Of a stretch of DNA of 38,989 nucleotides, positions 21,109-29,761 are shown piece after piece. The stretch's first letter is position 1. Every line of letters starts with the position of its first letter. This stretch comes from Polaromonas sp. 39-63-25 (GTDB lineage Bacteria; Pseudomonadota; Gammaproteobacteria; Burkholderiales; Burkholderiaceae_C). Location of the stretch: assembly GCF_002278925.1 (NCBI RefSeq), contig NZ_NCJH01000028.1:1-38989 (forward strand), read 5' to 3'. The notes under the pieces are model-generated. The model worked only from the letters and a program-made list of their open reading frames with translations, did no database searches and was not told where the DNA came from. Position numbers and translations under genes: made by a program.

Positions 21109-22386
21109 TCACAATAGCGTATCGGCCCAGATGTTCTGCGCCCAGTTCCAGGCGTACACGCCTTCCAGTTCATTGGGCGCGGCAGATACACCCCCTGAAC
21201 CGGCCACCGTCTTGAATGTTTTTTCGGCGGCCACATACTGGTGCACAGACGCCACGTGAACGACCAGCTTGTCATTGACGAAGCTGTAGCAGGTGTTGGT
21301 CAGCACCGGATTCGGGTTGACCGTCATGCCTGAGAGCTGTGCCACCACGGCCGCCGCCACGACTTTGCCGTGCGAATTGGCCATGTGGCCGGACTTGGGC
21401 ATCAGTGGGGCTGAGAGTGTTGAATCGCCAATGATGTGCACGTCCCGGGCGGCAGTGGATTCAAACGTCAGGTAGTCGACGTTGCACCAGCGTGCGTTGG
21501 CGTTGGCCAGGCCGGACTTCATGGCAATGGCACCGGCGCTCATGGTGGGCAGCACATTGAGTACATCGGCCTTGACATCGTTTTGAACCTCGAACTTGAC
21601 CGTGCTGGTCCTGGCATCCACCGCGATGGCCTTGTGGGCGCCACGGTATTCCAGCATGCCCTGGTAGTTTTCTGCCCAGAATTTCTTGAACAGCGGTCCC
21701 TTGGAGGTGACATCCGGATTGGCGTCCAGGATCAGGACCTTGGATTTTGGCTTGGCCTTCTTGAAGTAGCTGGCCACCTGGCTGGCCCGCTCGTACGGGC
21801 CGGGGGGGCAGCGGTAGGGGGCCAGGGGAATGGTGATGGCATACACACCGCCGTCGGGCATGGCTTCGAGCTGACGGCGCAGCGCCAGGGTTTCCGGGCC
21901 GGCTTTCCACGCCTGCAAAATCTGCCCCGACGCATTGGCGGCCTGCAGGCCTTCAATGCTGTCCCACATCAGGTCGATGCCGGGAGACAGGATCAGCTTG
22001 TCGTAACCGATGGTGGCGCCACCTGCCAGCGTCACGGTTTTTTTGGCGGCATCGATGGCGCTGACCATGTCCTTGACAACCGTGACACCGTGTTTGCCGC
22101 TGAGTTTGTCGTAGGGCGTGGTGATGTCGCCCATGGTCTTGGAGCCGCCCAGGACCAGATTGGAGATCGGGCAGGAAATGAAGGCGGTGTTGGGCTCGAC
22201 CATCACCACATCGATCTTGTAGTTCGACAACATGCGCACATACTTGGCCGCTGTTGCGCCGCCGTAGCCGCCGCCAATGACGAGCACCTTGGCCCGGTTG
22301 GGAATGGTGCCCGTGGTGGCGCAGCCGACCATGCTGCCCAGTGTGCCGAGGGCCAGGGATGCCTGAACAAAATTGCGTCTTTTCAT
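21109..22386 (-). CDS. fccB: Flavocytochrome c sulfide dehydrogenase, flavoprotein subunit
   Basis: FccB oxidises sulfide to sulfur or polysulfide in the periplasm and passes electrons through FAD to the cytochrome FccA. The 425-residue protein begins with a Tat-like signal (KRRNFVQAS, then a hydrophobic stretch), as expected for a folded, FAD-loaded protein. The FAD motif is VIGGGYGG (36-43). C193 (APYRCPPGPYERA) and C366 (TNTCYSFV) match the redox-active disulfide pair of the family. GGAGAAA precedes the ATG, 14 bases after fccA. A sulfide:quinone reductase is the main alternative, but the adjacent cytochrome and the C-terminal FCSD domain argue against it. Confidence 0.92.
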   Translation of the reverse strand: MKRRNFVQASLALGTLGSMVGCATTGTIPNRAKVLVIGGGYGGATAAKYVRMLSNYKIDVVMVEPNTAFISCPISNLVLGGSKTMGDITTPYDKLSGKHGVTVVKDMVSAIDAAKKTVTLAGGATIGYDKLILSPGIDLMWDSIEGLQAANASGQILQAWKAGPETLALRRQLEAMPDGGVYAITIPLAPYRCPPGPYERASQVASYFKKAKPKSKVLILDANPDVTSKGPLFKKFWAENYQGMLEYRGAHKAIAVDARTSTVKFEVQNDVKADVLNVLPTMSAGAIAMKSGLANANARWCNVDYLTFESTAARDVHIIGDSTLSAPLMPKSGHMANSHGKVVAAAVVAQLSGMTVNPNPVLTNTCYSFVNDKLVVHVASVHQYVAAEKTFKTVAGSGGVSAAPNELEGVYAWNWAQNIWADTLL

Positions 22387-22400
22387 GGTGTTTCTCCGGC

Positions 22401-22721
22401 TTAGCGCTTGGTCGCGGCGAAATAGGTGGCGATGCTGTCGATCTGCTGATCGGTGAAACCCTTGCTGAGCTGGTGCATCACCGTGGCTGGACGTGAGCCG
22501 TCCTTGAAGGCCTTGAATTGCATGACCATATAGCTCTTGGGCATGCCGACCAGCGAGGGGATGGCCGAGCCATCCACCGTGCGGCCGTCGGTGCCATGGC
22601 AATTGGCGCAGGTCGCGGCGAGGGCGCGCGTGTGCAGGGTGGCGCTTGCATCCTGAGCCAACGCGGCGCTTGCCGCGCTTCCCATGAGCAAAGCCGCGGC
22701 AAGGTGAATCCTGATGTGCAT
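22401..22721 (-). CDS. fccA: Flavocytochrome c sulfide dehydrogenase, monoheme cytochrome subunit
   Basis: This 106-residue periplasmic c-type cytochrome has a cleavable signal (to about A22) and a single heme site CANCH (38-42). Axial methionine candidates are M60 or nearby M65/M67. It is the size of monoheme FccA forms rather than the diheme form of purple sulfur bacteria. It would take electrons from FccB and pass them to the respiratory chain. AGAGGAG precedes the ATG. The 92 bases upstream, after the transporter gene, may hold a second promoter. Confidence 0.9.
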   Translation of the reverse strand: MHIRIHLAAALLMGSAASAALAQDASATLHTRALAATCANCHGTDGRTVDGSAIPSLVGMPKSYMVMQFKAFKDGSRPATVMHQLSKGFTDQQIDSIATYFAATKR

Positions 22722-22813
22722 GGCGGGTCTCCTCTGTTAGATATCAATCAACATGAATATAGCGAGTGAATGACCCGATGTACCGCGGGTAAACACGCAC
22801 AACCCGCCGCCGC

Positions 22814-23908
22814 TCAGGGCGCCGTCAGGGCGGGCCGTCCCGTGGTCATGCGCGGGCCGATGGGCTTGCCGTCAAGCAGGCGATCCGTCAGGCCTGCACC
22901 AGCCCACATGCCGACCAGGGCGATCCAGGCCGTCAGGGCAAAAATGGCCCCACCGGTGATGCCCGCGCCGACGGCGCAGCCGCCTGCCAGCATGGAACCA
23001 AAACCCATGAGCACGGCACCCGCGATATAGCGGCGCATGCCGTAACCATCGGTGAAGCCTTCCAGCTTGAGATCCTTGCCAATCCAGGCGCCGATAAACG
23101 AGCCGATGAAAACCCCGGGCAGCAGACCAAAGTCAAAACCGATTGCCGGCGCGGGTGAAGACAGCACCCGCATCAGCCATTCCGCGGAAGGGCCGCTGAA
23201 GGTCAGGCCCTGAACCTGCACCACTTGAAACGTGGTGACCGACACGAGGTGGGTGTAGCCCCAGCCTGCGGCCACCATCAGGCCTGCGCCTATGCCGCCC
23301 ACCCATTTCCACAAACCCCAGCCGCTCCGCACCGAAAAGAATAGCGCTGCGGCAAGCCACACCAGGCCAAAAAGAAGCCCGCCCCAGTGGCCGGCGCCAG
23401 TGATGGCCAGCAAATCGCGCGAGGGGCCGCCGTCCACCGTCCACCAGGCGCTGATGGTGTTGCGCAAGGGGGCCAGTGACCCGGAGAGCGAAGCCTGGGC
23501 GGTGACGGCAAAGATCAGCCCTGAAAGCAAGGCCCGCAAATTGCCGTTTGCAGACAAGATCAGCAAGCGACTGGCGCAACCGCGGGTCATGATCATGCCG
23601 GCGCCGAACAGCAGGCCGCCGATCAAGGCCCCCGAGAGACTGCCACGCGCGGCGATCTGGCGCGCTGTGCTCACATCGAGCGAATGTGTCAGGATCAGCA
23701 GCTGAACACCCACCACGGCGCTGGAAAATGTCAGCAGCCAAACGGAGAGCTTCTCACCGAATTTCCGATGCCAGAACTCGATGGCAGCGGCACGCAGGCA
23801 AAACTTTGAACGCTGGGCAAAAAATCCGAAAAGGACGCCGATCACGAGCCCGCCGATCGCCAGGACCGCGCTCTCACCGTATTGCTCAAGAATGCTTGCC
23901 AGGTTCAT
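22814..23908 (-). CDS. YeeE/YedE family sulfur-compound transporter
   Basis: The 364-residue membrane protein has about nine hydrophobic segments and two YeeE/YedE repeats. Three cysteines stand in the conserved family positions: C37 (RSKFCLRAA), C111 (TRGCASRLL) and C311 (LAGGCAVGAG). In the thiosulfate transporter TsuA such cysteines line the path and relay the substrate. A role in moving thiosulfate, sulfide or another sulfane sulfur species between periplasm and cytoplasm is likely. It is the first gene of the leftward sulfur group. The GGAAC ribosome binding site is weak. Confidence 0.87.
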   Translation of the reverse strand: MNLASILEQYGESAVLAIGGLVIGVLFGFFAQRSKFCLRAAAIEFWHRKFGEKLSVWLLTFSSAVVGVQLLILTHSLDVSTARQIAARGSLSGALIGGLLFGAGMIMTRGCASRLLILSANGNLRALLSGLIFAVTAQASLSGSLAPLRNTISAWWTVDGGPSRDLLAITGAGHWGGLLFGLVWLAAALFFSVRSGWGLWKWVGGIGAGLMVAAGWGYTHLVSVTTFQVVQVQGLTFSGPSAEWLMRVLSSPAPAIGFDFGLLPGVFIGSFIGAWIGKDLKLEGFTDGYGMRRYIAGAVLMGFGSMLAGGCAVGAGITGGAIFALTAWIALVGMWAGAGLTDRLLDGKPIGPRMTTGRPALTAP

Positions 23909-24045
23909 GACGGTTCCAAATAATTCAGTATTAGCTTATATTAATGGTAAGTTCAGTGGCACGGTAGCCTTTTGATCTTGCTCAAGGGTGCCGTTTTGAC
24001 CGGAACAGGCGAGTTGGGGTATTTGCGGTTTTGTGGGGGACACGC
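23909..24045. promoter_or_regulatory. Divergent promoter region of the sulfur genes
   Basis: This spacer separates the leftward transporter-fcc genes from the rightward SoxH-like and thioredoxin-like genes. The first 45 bases are AT-rich (AATAATTCAGTATTAGC, TATATTAATGG), suited to promoter elements. It also contains an FNR-type box listed separately. I could not fix exact -35/-10 pairs. Confidence 0.55.
23972..23985. promoter_or_regulatory. FNR/ANR/DNR-type binding site
   Basis: TTGAT-CTTG-CTCAA matches the FNR consensus TTGAT-N4-ATCAA at nine of ten positions. It lies about 60 bases from each of the two divergent start codons. Oxygen- or NO-responsive control of sulfur oxidation is the natural reading, inferred from the motif and its place. 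Confidence 0.55.
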
Positions 24046-25005
24046 ATGGCGATGACGGGACAATCTTTTTGCTGGCGCGGCCTGGGCGCGCTGTGGGTAG
24101 CGCTGAGCGCCTTGACGGTCTACGCCGACCCGGTGCCTGCCATGGTGGCGCACAAGGTGTCGCCCTCTGCGTGGTATGTCGAAGGCGTATCGGCCCTGGG
24201 CTCACCGGCCAACCAGAACTTCATTTCGAACGCGGGATTTGTGGTCACACCGGCAGGCGTGGTGGTGATTGATGCGCTGGGGTCGCCGGCATTGGCGACA
24301 CGCCTGATGGCCGAGATCCGCAAGGTGACACCGCAACCCGTCACGCATGTGATCGTGACCCACTACCATGCCGACCACATTTACGGCCTGCAGGCCTTCA
24401 AGGCGCAGGGAGCCCGCATCGTCGCGCACCGTGCGGCGCGCGACTATCTGAATTCGGAGACGGCCCGGCTGCGGCTGGAGGCATCGCGCCAGGAGCTGGC
24501 GCCCTGGATCGACGCCCAGACGCGGCTGGTGGAGGCCGACGAGTGGATCGACAAGGACAAGGAACTGGTGGTGGGCGGCGTGCGTTTCCAGCTCAAACAC
24601 GTGGGCCCGTCGCATACCCTGGAAGACCTGGCGGTCTATCTGCCCTCGGAAAAGGTGCTGTTCGCTGGCGACCTGGCCTTTCGCAGCCGCATTCCGTACG
24701 TCGGTCAGGCCGACAGCCGGCACTGGATCGTCGCGCTGGACGACCTGCTCGCGTTTGATACGGCTGTCATCGTGCCTGGTCATGGCCCCTTGTCTTCCGA
24801 GGCCCGCAAGGACATGCAGCTCACACGCGACTACCTCGTTTATCTCCGGACCGCGATGGGGCAGGCGGCCAGGAATCTCGAACCCTTTGAAGAAGCCTAC
24901 CAGGCCACCGACTGGTCCCGGTTTGAACACCTGCCGCTGTTTCGTGTCGCCAACCGCATGAATGCCTACAACACCTACCTGCTGCTGGAACAGGAGACCA
25001 AGTGA
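24046..25005 (+). CDS. SoxH-like periplasmic metallo-beta-lactamase-fold hydrolase
   Basis: The 319-residue protein has an N-terminal signal (to about A27) and the complete two-zinc site of the metallo-beta-lactamase fold: H106, H108, D110 and H111 (THYHADH), H190, D209 and H246 (PGHG). It resembles SoxH and the quinoprotein-associated metallohydrolases, which occur with sulfur oxidation or PQQ genes and whose substrates are not established. I chose ATG 24046, with GGGGG upstream; a TTG at 24031 in frame is less likely. The stop shares a base with the next ATG. Confidence 0.85.
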   Translation: MAMTGQSFCWRGLGALWVALSALTVYADPVPAMVAHKVSPSAWYVEGVSALGSPANQNFISNAGFVVTPAGVVVIDALGSPALATRLMAEIRKVTPQPVTHVIVTHYHADHIYGLQAFKAQGARIVAHRAARDYLNSETARLRLEASRQELAPWIDAQTRLVEADEWIDKDKELVVGGVRFQLKHVGPSHTLEDLAVYLPSEKVLFAGDLAFRSRIPYVGQADSRHWIVALDDLLAFDTAVIVPGHGPLSSEARKDMQLTRDYLVYLRTAMGQAARNLEPFEEAYQATDWSRFEHLPLFRVANRMNAYNTYLLLEQETK

Positions 25006-25517
25006 TGCCCAAGACCGCGCTGATGTCTGGCGCCACAGGCCCCGGCGCTTACCCCCTCGCGCGCCGCCGTTTGCTGCTGGCAGGCGTTGCAGCCTGTGCC
25101 TGCGGTGCCACTGCGGCCGCGCCGGCCACCTTGCCCCCTGCGCTGTCACTGAGCGATGAACTTGCGCAGGCCCTGAAAAAAGGTATGCCGCTGGTGGTGA
25201 TGGCCAGCCTGGAAGGCTGCCCGTTCTGTATCGTGGCCCGCGAGAGCTACCTCGTCCCGCTGCGGGAGCAACACGGGCTGGTGGTGGTGCAGGTTGACAT
25301 GCGCAGCCGCCGGCTGGTCAGGGACTTCAAGGGTGCGACGCTCACCCATGATGACCTGACCCGCAGCTGGGGCATCAAGGTCGCGCCTACGGTCCTGTTT
25401 TTCGGGCGCGGCGGCGCGGAGATTGCCGAGCGCATGGTGGGCGGCTATATTCCCGACTTCTACGGCGCCTATCTCGATGAGCGCCTGCGTCTGGCGCAAG
25501 CTGCGCTGCGCGCCTGA
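25005..25517 (+). CDS. Exported thioredoxin-fold protein (SoxW-like)
   Basis: The 170-residue protein begins with an arginine-rich signal (ARRRLLLAGVAACACG) that could be Tat- or lipoprotein-type. It then shows a thioredoxin fold with C72 and C75 (EGCPFCIVA) and a cis-proline loop (KVAPTVLFF). It probably reduces or carries disulfides or persulfides in the periplasm. SoxW thioredoxins keep Sox proteins reduced, and a similar service to the SoxH-like protein or to FccAB is inferred. ATG 25005 overlaps the upstream stop (TGATG); GTG 25002 is the adjacent alternative. Confidence 0.83.
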   Translation: MPKTALMSGATGPGAYPLARRRLLLAGVAACACGATAAAPATLPPALSLSDELAQALKKGMPLVVMASLEGCPFCIVARESYLVPLREQHGLVVVQVDMRSRRLVRDFKGATLTHDDLTRSWGIKVAPTVLFFGRGGAEIAERMVGGYIPDFYGAYLDERLRLAQAALRA

Positions 25518-25523
25518 CCGATG

Positions 25524-25551
25524 GCAGGCGCGCGCTAACCATGTCGCCTGC
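25524..25551. other. Inverted repeat between convergent genes
   Basis: GCAGGCG (25524-25530) and CGCCTGC (25545-25551) form a seven-pair stem in the spacer between the thioredoxin-like gene and the second SoxH-like gene. No convincing T-run follows on either strand, so terminator function is uncertain. Confidence 0.35.
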
Positions 25552-25621
25552 TAGGCACGGCTGTTTTTCGGCCTGCTAAACGCCGGGCGATTGCCCTGCG
25601 CGCATGCCTTCCGGCAGCGGC

Positions 25622-26560
25622 TTATTCACGTTCCAGCTCCAGATAGGTGCGACTGGCGTTGCCCGGGATCAGCTCGGCGGCATTGAGCAGCCGCATGAAG
25701 GGCTGCGCATCGAAGGACTTGACCGCGGCGCTCATGTCCGTTCCCTCATCCACCGCTTTTTTCATGTGGGTTCGCAGCGCCAGCAGGTAGTCCCGTGTGT
25801 CGGCGGCCGCGGTGGCCAGATCGGTCACCTCGCCGTGGCCGGGCACGATGTAGCGGGGTTGCAGGTCTTCGATGACCTTGAGTGCGGCCAGCCAGGCTTT
25901 GGTGTTGCTCACGGGGATGACGCCGAGCATGCGGTTGACGTAAACAATGTCGCCGCTGAACAAGACCTTTCTGGAGGGCAGCCACACCATCATGTCTCCC
26001 GGCGTGTGGCCACCGCCCCGGTGCCGCAATTCCAGCGTCATGCCACCCAAGGTCAGTGGCGTATCAAGACCTTCGATGAACCGGGTCGGCAAGGTCGGCA
26101 CGGTGCCGTCGGCACGCTCCTTGAGGGCGGTTGTCAGTCCCGTCAGGTGGTCGCCACCGCGCGCCAGCATGTCGGCCCGTGCGTTGGCGTGGGCGATGAT
26201 CTCGGCGCCCTGGGCCAGAAAGTAGCCATTGCCCAGCCAGCGGTGGTCTTGCCCGCCGGTGTTGATGACCCACTTGATGGGCTGCGGCGTGACGCGTCGC
26301 ACGGCTTCCTGAATTTTGCGGGCCGACTGGTAGGTGGCGCCACTGTCGATCAGTATCACGCCAGCCGGCGTCACGATCAGCCCGATGTTGGCGTTCAGGC
26401 CCTCGTTGTCATACGTGCGTGCGCCTTTGTCGCCGACGTAGGCGTAGACACCGTCGGTCACCGGTTTGAAGTTCACGTCAACGGCATGGGCCGCCGGGGC
26501 GAGGATGAGCAGGCCCATGAAAACCATGCGCCAGCAGCTGCGTAACAATGTTTTAGTCAT
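25622..26560 (-). CDS. SoxH-like metallo-beta-lactamase-fold protein with altered zinc motif
   Basis: The 312-residue protein has a signal peptide (to about A26) and clear homology in layout to the SoxH-like protein at 24046-25005. Its HxHxDH motif reads NTGGQDH: the two histidines of the first zinc site are T101 and G103, while D105 and H106 remain. H185 (GGGHTPGD), D204 (FSGD) and H242 (PGHGE) are kept. It may bind one metal or have lost hydrolysis and act by binding. The frame is intact, so this is not simple decay. It lies downstream of cbbO, separated by a repeat half-copy. Confidence 0.83.
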   Translation of the reverse strand: MTKTLLRSCWRMVFMGLLILAPAAHAVDVNFKPVTDGVYAYVGDKGARTYDNEGLNANIGLIVTPAGVILIDSGATYQSARKIQEAVRRVTPQPIKWVINTGGQDHRWLGNGYFLAQGAEIIAHANARADMLARGGDHLTGLTTALKERADGTVPTLPTRFIEGLDTPLTLGGMTLELRHRGGGHTPGDMMVWLPSRKVLFSGDIVYVNRMLGVIPVSNTKAWLAALKVIEDLQPRYIVPGHGEVTDLATAAADTRDYLLALRTHMKKAVDEGTDMSAAVKSFDAQPFMRLLNAAELIPGNASRTYLELERE

Positions 26561-26595
26561 ATCGGCTCTTGGCCCCCGTTGGATAAGCGTAGATA

Positions 26596-26612
26596 GCTAT
26601 CATAATAATAGC
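26596..26612. repeat. Half-copy of the dispersed hairpin repeat
   Basis: GCTAT (26596-26600) and ATAGC (26608-26612) flank a seven-base AT loop in the 97-base spacer between cbbO and the second SoxH-like gene. The GCGC-rich second part and T-run of the full repeat are missing. Confidence 0.5.
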
Positions 26613-26657
26613 AATTGGATGGTTGACCCGACGCTGCATCGTACCGCAGCGCAGCCG

Positions 26658-28928
26658 TCACCGCGTCAGCGCCATGAACAGTTTTGGAAGCTGCTCGGGC
26701 AGGCGTTCTATGTGGTCGATCACCGTGTACTGATGGCCGAAGATGTCGCTCACATACGCGTCGGCCTGGGGGTCGAGGTTGATGCAGTAGCTGAAGATGC
26801 CCTGCTGATCCAGTTCCCTGACCGATTGCCGTGCATCTTCGATCAGCAGGCGCTCGTCCTGCGCGTCCACGTCTGACGGTTGTCCATCCGTGAGAATCAG
26901 CATGAGCTTCTTGTCGGCGCTCTGCGCTTGCAGGTAGTGGGCGGCGTGGCGCATGGCGGCCCCCATGCGGGTGGAGTAGCCGGCCTCCATGGCCGCCAGC
27001 CGTCCCTTGACGTCGTCGTTCCAGTGCTCGCCGTAGCCCTTGATGTGCAGGTAGCGCACGTCATGGCGCGTATTGGAGTGAAAACCGGCGATGGCAAAGG
27101 GGTCCCCCAGTTGTTCGATCGACCAGGCCAGCAGCGACACGGCTTCCTGGCTGAGCTGCAGGATGGTCTGGTCGGAGCCGGCGGGTTTTTCGTTGAGCGA
27201 GGCCGACAGGTCCAGCAGCAGCATGACCGCGATGTTGCGTCCATCGGTCCGGTGGCTCATGTTGATGCGCGGATCGGGCGTGCAGCCGCTTTTGAAATCA
27301 ATCAGCGAGCGGATGGCCATGTCCAGGTCGAGCTCGCTGCCTTCTTCCTGGTAACGCACACGCACCTTGTCCTGCGGTTTGAGCAGGTCCAGCAGGCGTT
27401 TGAGGCGTTTGGCCAGCGCGCTGTGTTTGGCCAGCAGCCGGTCGATGTCGGCGGCGTTGCCTGACGGGTGCAGCCTCTCATACAGGCTGACCCAGTCCGG
27501 GCGGTAGCTCTGGCTGGCGTAGTCCCACTCCGGGTAGTGACGCGGCGGCAGGCCCTTGGCGTCTTCGGCGGCAATCGACGGGCGATGCTCTTCGAACATC
27601 TCCTCGTCATCACTGAGTTCGTGAAAGCGCCACAGGTGGCGGTTGTCGTCGCGGAAATCGACCTCGGTATCGGTGAAGAAGGTCTTGGGAAGCTGGTCGC
27701 TCTGGCGCCGGGTTTTTGCGACGTACGACAGGGCGAGACCGGCAATCTCTTCGGTACTCGATTCGCCATGTTCCATAAGGGCATGAAAGCGCCGGGCAAA
27801 GTCATTCAGGGCCGCATCCTGGTAGCCGTGCGTGGGTGCCTGCGGCTTGTCGAGCAGGGCGCGCGACAACATGGCCAGGCGATGCCGCAGGCAGGAATGG
27901 GTCTCTGGATCGCAGGCGCCTTCCACTGGCGCCGGATGCAGCGCCAGAAAAATTCGGCGCAGCCCCGGGTATTCGCGCATGGCCAGGGTTTCCACCCGCG
28001 CGTCTTCGAAAAACTCGACCGCCATGCGCTGAAACGGACTGTAGTTGTCGGCAAAAATGGCGCCGCTCCAGCGCCGGTGCGCCGCCATGTGAGCCAGCGC
28101 GGCGCGGTAGCGGTCCAGGCCGCTGATGCCTTTGCAGTCGTCATAGACGTCGGGCAGCCGAATGCCGAGCGGGTCGAAGTAGGGAACCGGTTTGCGCAGC
28201 TCGTCAAAACCCAGAGAGTAAGGCACCAGAGGGTCGGCGTCCTGCCACAGCCCCAGCAGGTACAAATCGAGCTTGCGCGTGTGGTCGACCAGCAGCGTGC
28301 CGTGCCGCTCGCGTTGCAGCACAGCGCGGCTGTCGGCCGACTGCAGGCTGAAGTAATCGCGCTGGCGCTCCGGGTGGTGGTTGTAGTTGCGCACGCCATA
28401 GGCGACCCAGTTGCGCAAGCCTTCGATCGACAGCAGGCTCAGCAGCTGCGGCGACTTGAGAAAAAAATCCGGCAGGCTGGGGCTGGCATAAGTCTTGTGG
28501 ATGCCGTGAATGGAGACGCTGGTGCGCTCCATGTAGTCCAGCGTCAAATCGAGGTAGTGCTGGATCTGCGCCTGCGACGGCAGCCGGCGGGCGATGGCCG
28601 CCAGCGATTGCAGAAACGGTGTAATCGCATGGCTGTTGGGCGACTTCGTCATCACGCGAACAGCGTCCATGACAGGCGCCAGGGCCGACTCGCCCAGAAT
28701 GGCTGCAACCTGCGGCCACTCCTGCAAAAAGATCAGCACGGGCTCGACACCACGGCCCATTTTGCCCAGGAAACGGCCTTGTTCCAGGTAGGCATGGATG
28801 CCATCGGGCGTGAGCAGCGCCGCGGCCTCGCTCATGCAGTCGGCAAATACATCGGCGACCTGCGGGAAACCGCAGTCAAGCTGCGCGCGCCACGCGCTCA
28901 TCTGTTCGGTGGAGGGGCCTGTGCGCAC
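26658..28928 (-). CDS. cbbO: CbbO, von Willebrand A domain RuBisCO activase subunit
   Basis: CbbO is the substrate adaptor of the CbbQO RuBisCO activase: it bridges RuBisCO and the CbbQ ATPase ring. The 756-residue protein has a long helical N-terminal part and a C-terminal VWA domain (about 560-750) whose MIDAS motif is D573-L-S575-A-S577. An acidic stretch (SDDEEMFEEH) lies before it. The start is uncertain: GTG 28928 lies 11 bases after cbbQ, while ATG 28901 would shorten it by nine residues. Neither has a strong ribosome binding site, which suggests coupling to cbbQ. Confidence 0.92.
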   Translation of the reverse strand: MRTGPSTEQMSAWRAQLDCGFPQVADVFADCMSEAAALLTPDGIHAYLEQGRFLGKMGRGVEPVLIFLQEWPQVAAILGESALAPVMDAVRVMTKSPNSHAITPFLQSLAAIARRLPSQAQIQHYLDLTLDYMERTSVSIHGIHKTYASPSLPDFFLKSPQLLSLLSIEGLRNWVAYGVRNYNHHPERQRDYFSLQSADSRAVLQRERHGTLLVDHTRKLDLYLLGLWQDADPLVPYSLGFDELRKPVPYFDPLGIRLPDVYDDCKGISGLDRYRAALAHMAAHRRWSGAIFADNYSPFQRMAVEFFEDARVETLAMREYPGLRRIFLALHPAPVEGACDPETHSCLRHRLAMLSRALLDKPQAPTHGYQDAALNDFARRFHALMEHGESSTEEIAGLALSYVAKTRRQSDQLPKTFFTDTEVDFRDDNRHLWRFHELSDDEEMFEEHRPSIAAEDAKGLPPRHYPEWDYASQSYRPDWVSLYERLHPSGNAADIDRLLAKHSALAKRLKRLLDLLKPQDKVRVRYQEEGSELDLDMAIRSLIDFKSGCTPDPRINMSHRTDGRNIAVMLLLDLSASLNEKPAGSDQTILQLSQEAVSLLAWSIEQLGDPFAIAGFHSNTRHDVRYLHIKGYGEHWNDDVKGRLAAMEAGYSTRMGAAMRHAAHYLQAQSADKKLMLILTDGQPSDVDAQDERLLIEDARQSVRELDQQGIFSYCINLDPQADAYVSDIFGHQYTVIDHIERLPEQLPKLFMALTR

Positions 28929-28939
28929 GCTATCAATCT

Positions 28940-29743
28940 TCAGGCAAAGACGGCATCAATGGCGTGGTCCAGCGTGGCACGGATGTCGGCGTCGTCGGTG
29001 ATCGGCCGCACCAGCGCCATGCGGCAGGCATCCGGCGGGCTGACGCCGCCATTGATCAGGGTGGCGGCATACACCAGCAGCCGGGTCGAGATGCCCTCGT
29101 CCAGGCCATGGCCCTTGAGCTTGCGTGCGGTGCTGCCGATCTTCACCAGTTTGGCGGCGGTGTCCGGGTCCGTGCCGCTTTCAGTGGCGACGATGGCGGT
29201 TTCCAGTTCGGCGTCCGGGTAGTCAAAATCAAAACCCACAAAGCGTTGCTTGGTGGATTGCTTCAGGTCTTTCATCAGACTCTGGTAGCCGGGGTTGTAG
29301 GAGATCACCAGCTGAAAATCCGGGTGCGCGTTGATCAACTCGCCGCGCTTGTCCAGCGGCAACTGGCGCCGGTGATCGGTCAGCGGGTGAATCACCACCG
29401 TGGTGTCCTGCCGCGCTTCCACAATTTCATCCAGGTAGCAGATGGCGCCGATGCGCGCGGCCGTGGTCAGCGGGCCATCGAGCCAGCGCGTGCCATTGGC
29501 TTCCAGCAAATAACGCCCCAACAGGTCGGAGGCGGTCATGTCCTCATTGCAGGCCACCGTGATGAGCCGCTTGTCCAGCTTCCATGCCATGTATTCGACA
29601 AAGCGCGATTTGCCACAGCCCGTCGGGCCCTTGACCATGACGGGCAGTCGGGCCCGGTACGCGGCTTCATACAAAGCGACTTCATTGCCTTGCACTTGGT
29701 AAAAGGGCTCATCAATGACCCGGTACTGCTCTTTGGCTGTCAT
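28940..29743 (-). CDS. cbbQ: CbbQ, MoxR-type AAA+ RuBisCO activase ATPase
   Basis: CbbQ forms the hexameric ATPase ring that, with CbbO, removes inhibitory sugar phosphates from RuBisCO. The 267-residue protein shows Walker A GPTGCGKS (39-46), Walker B ICYLDE (101-106), and the NPGYQ segment typical of this family. AAGGAAAA lies just before the chosen ATG; longer in-frame starts reach into cbbM and were rejected. It follows cbbM after 73 bases that contain an intrinsic terminator. Confidence 0.95.
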   Translation of the reverse strand: MTAKEQYRVIDEPFYQVQGNEVALYEAAYRARLPVMVKGPTGCGKSRFVEYMAWKLDKRLITVACNEDMTASDLLGRYLLEANGTRWLDGPLTTAARIGAICYLDEIVEARQDTTVVIHPLTDHRRQLPLDKRGELINAHPDFQLVISYNPGYQSLMKDLKQSTKQRFVGFDFDYPDAELETAIVATESGTDPDTAAKLVKIGSTARKLKGHGLDEGISTRLLVYAATLINGGVSPPDACRMALVRPITDDADIRATLDHAIDAVFA

Positions 29744-29761
29744 GGCTTTTCCTTGAGGAAG

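Noticed and set aside
21436-22404. Plus-strand open frame opposite fccB
   Set aside because: Shadow of fccB; no ribosome binding site and no recognisable domain.
22740-22761. Second operator for the ArsR regulator upstream of fccA
   Set aside because: It shares TATATTC and GATATC with the dyad at 20156-20179 but the spacing differs, so I mention it only as a candidate.
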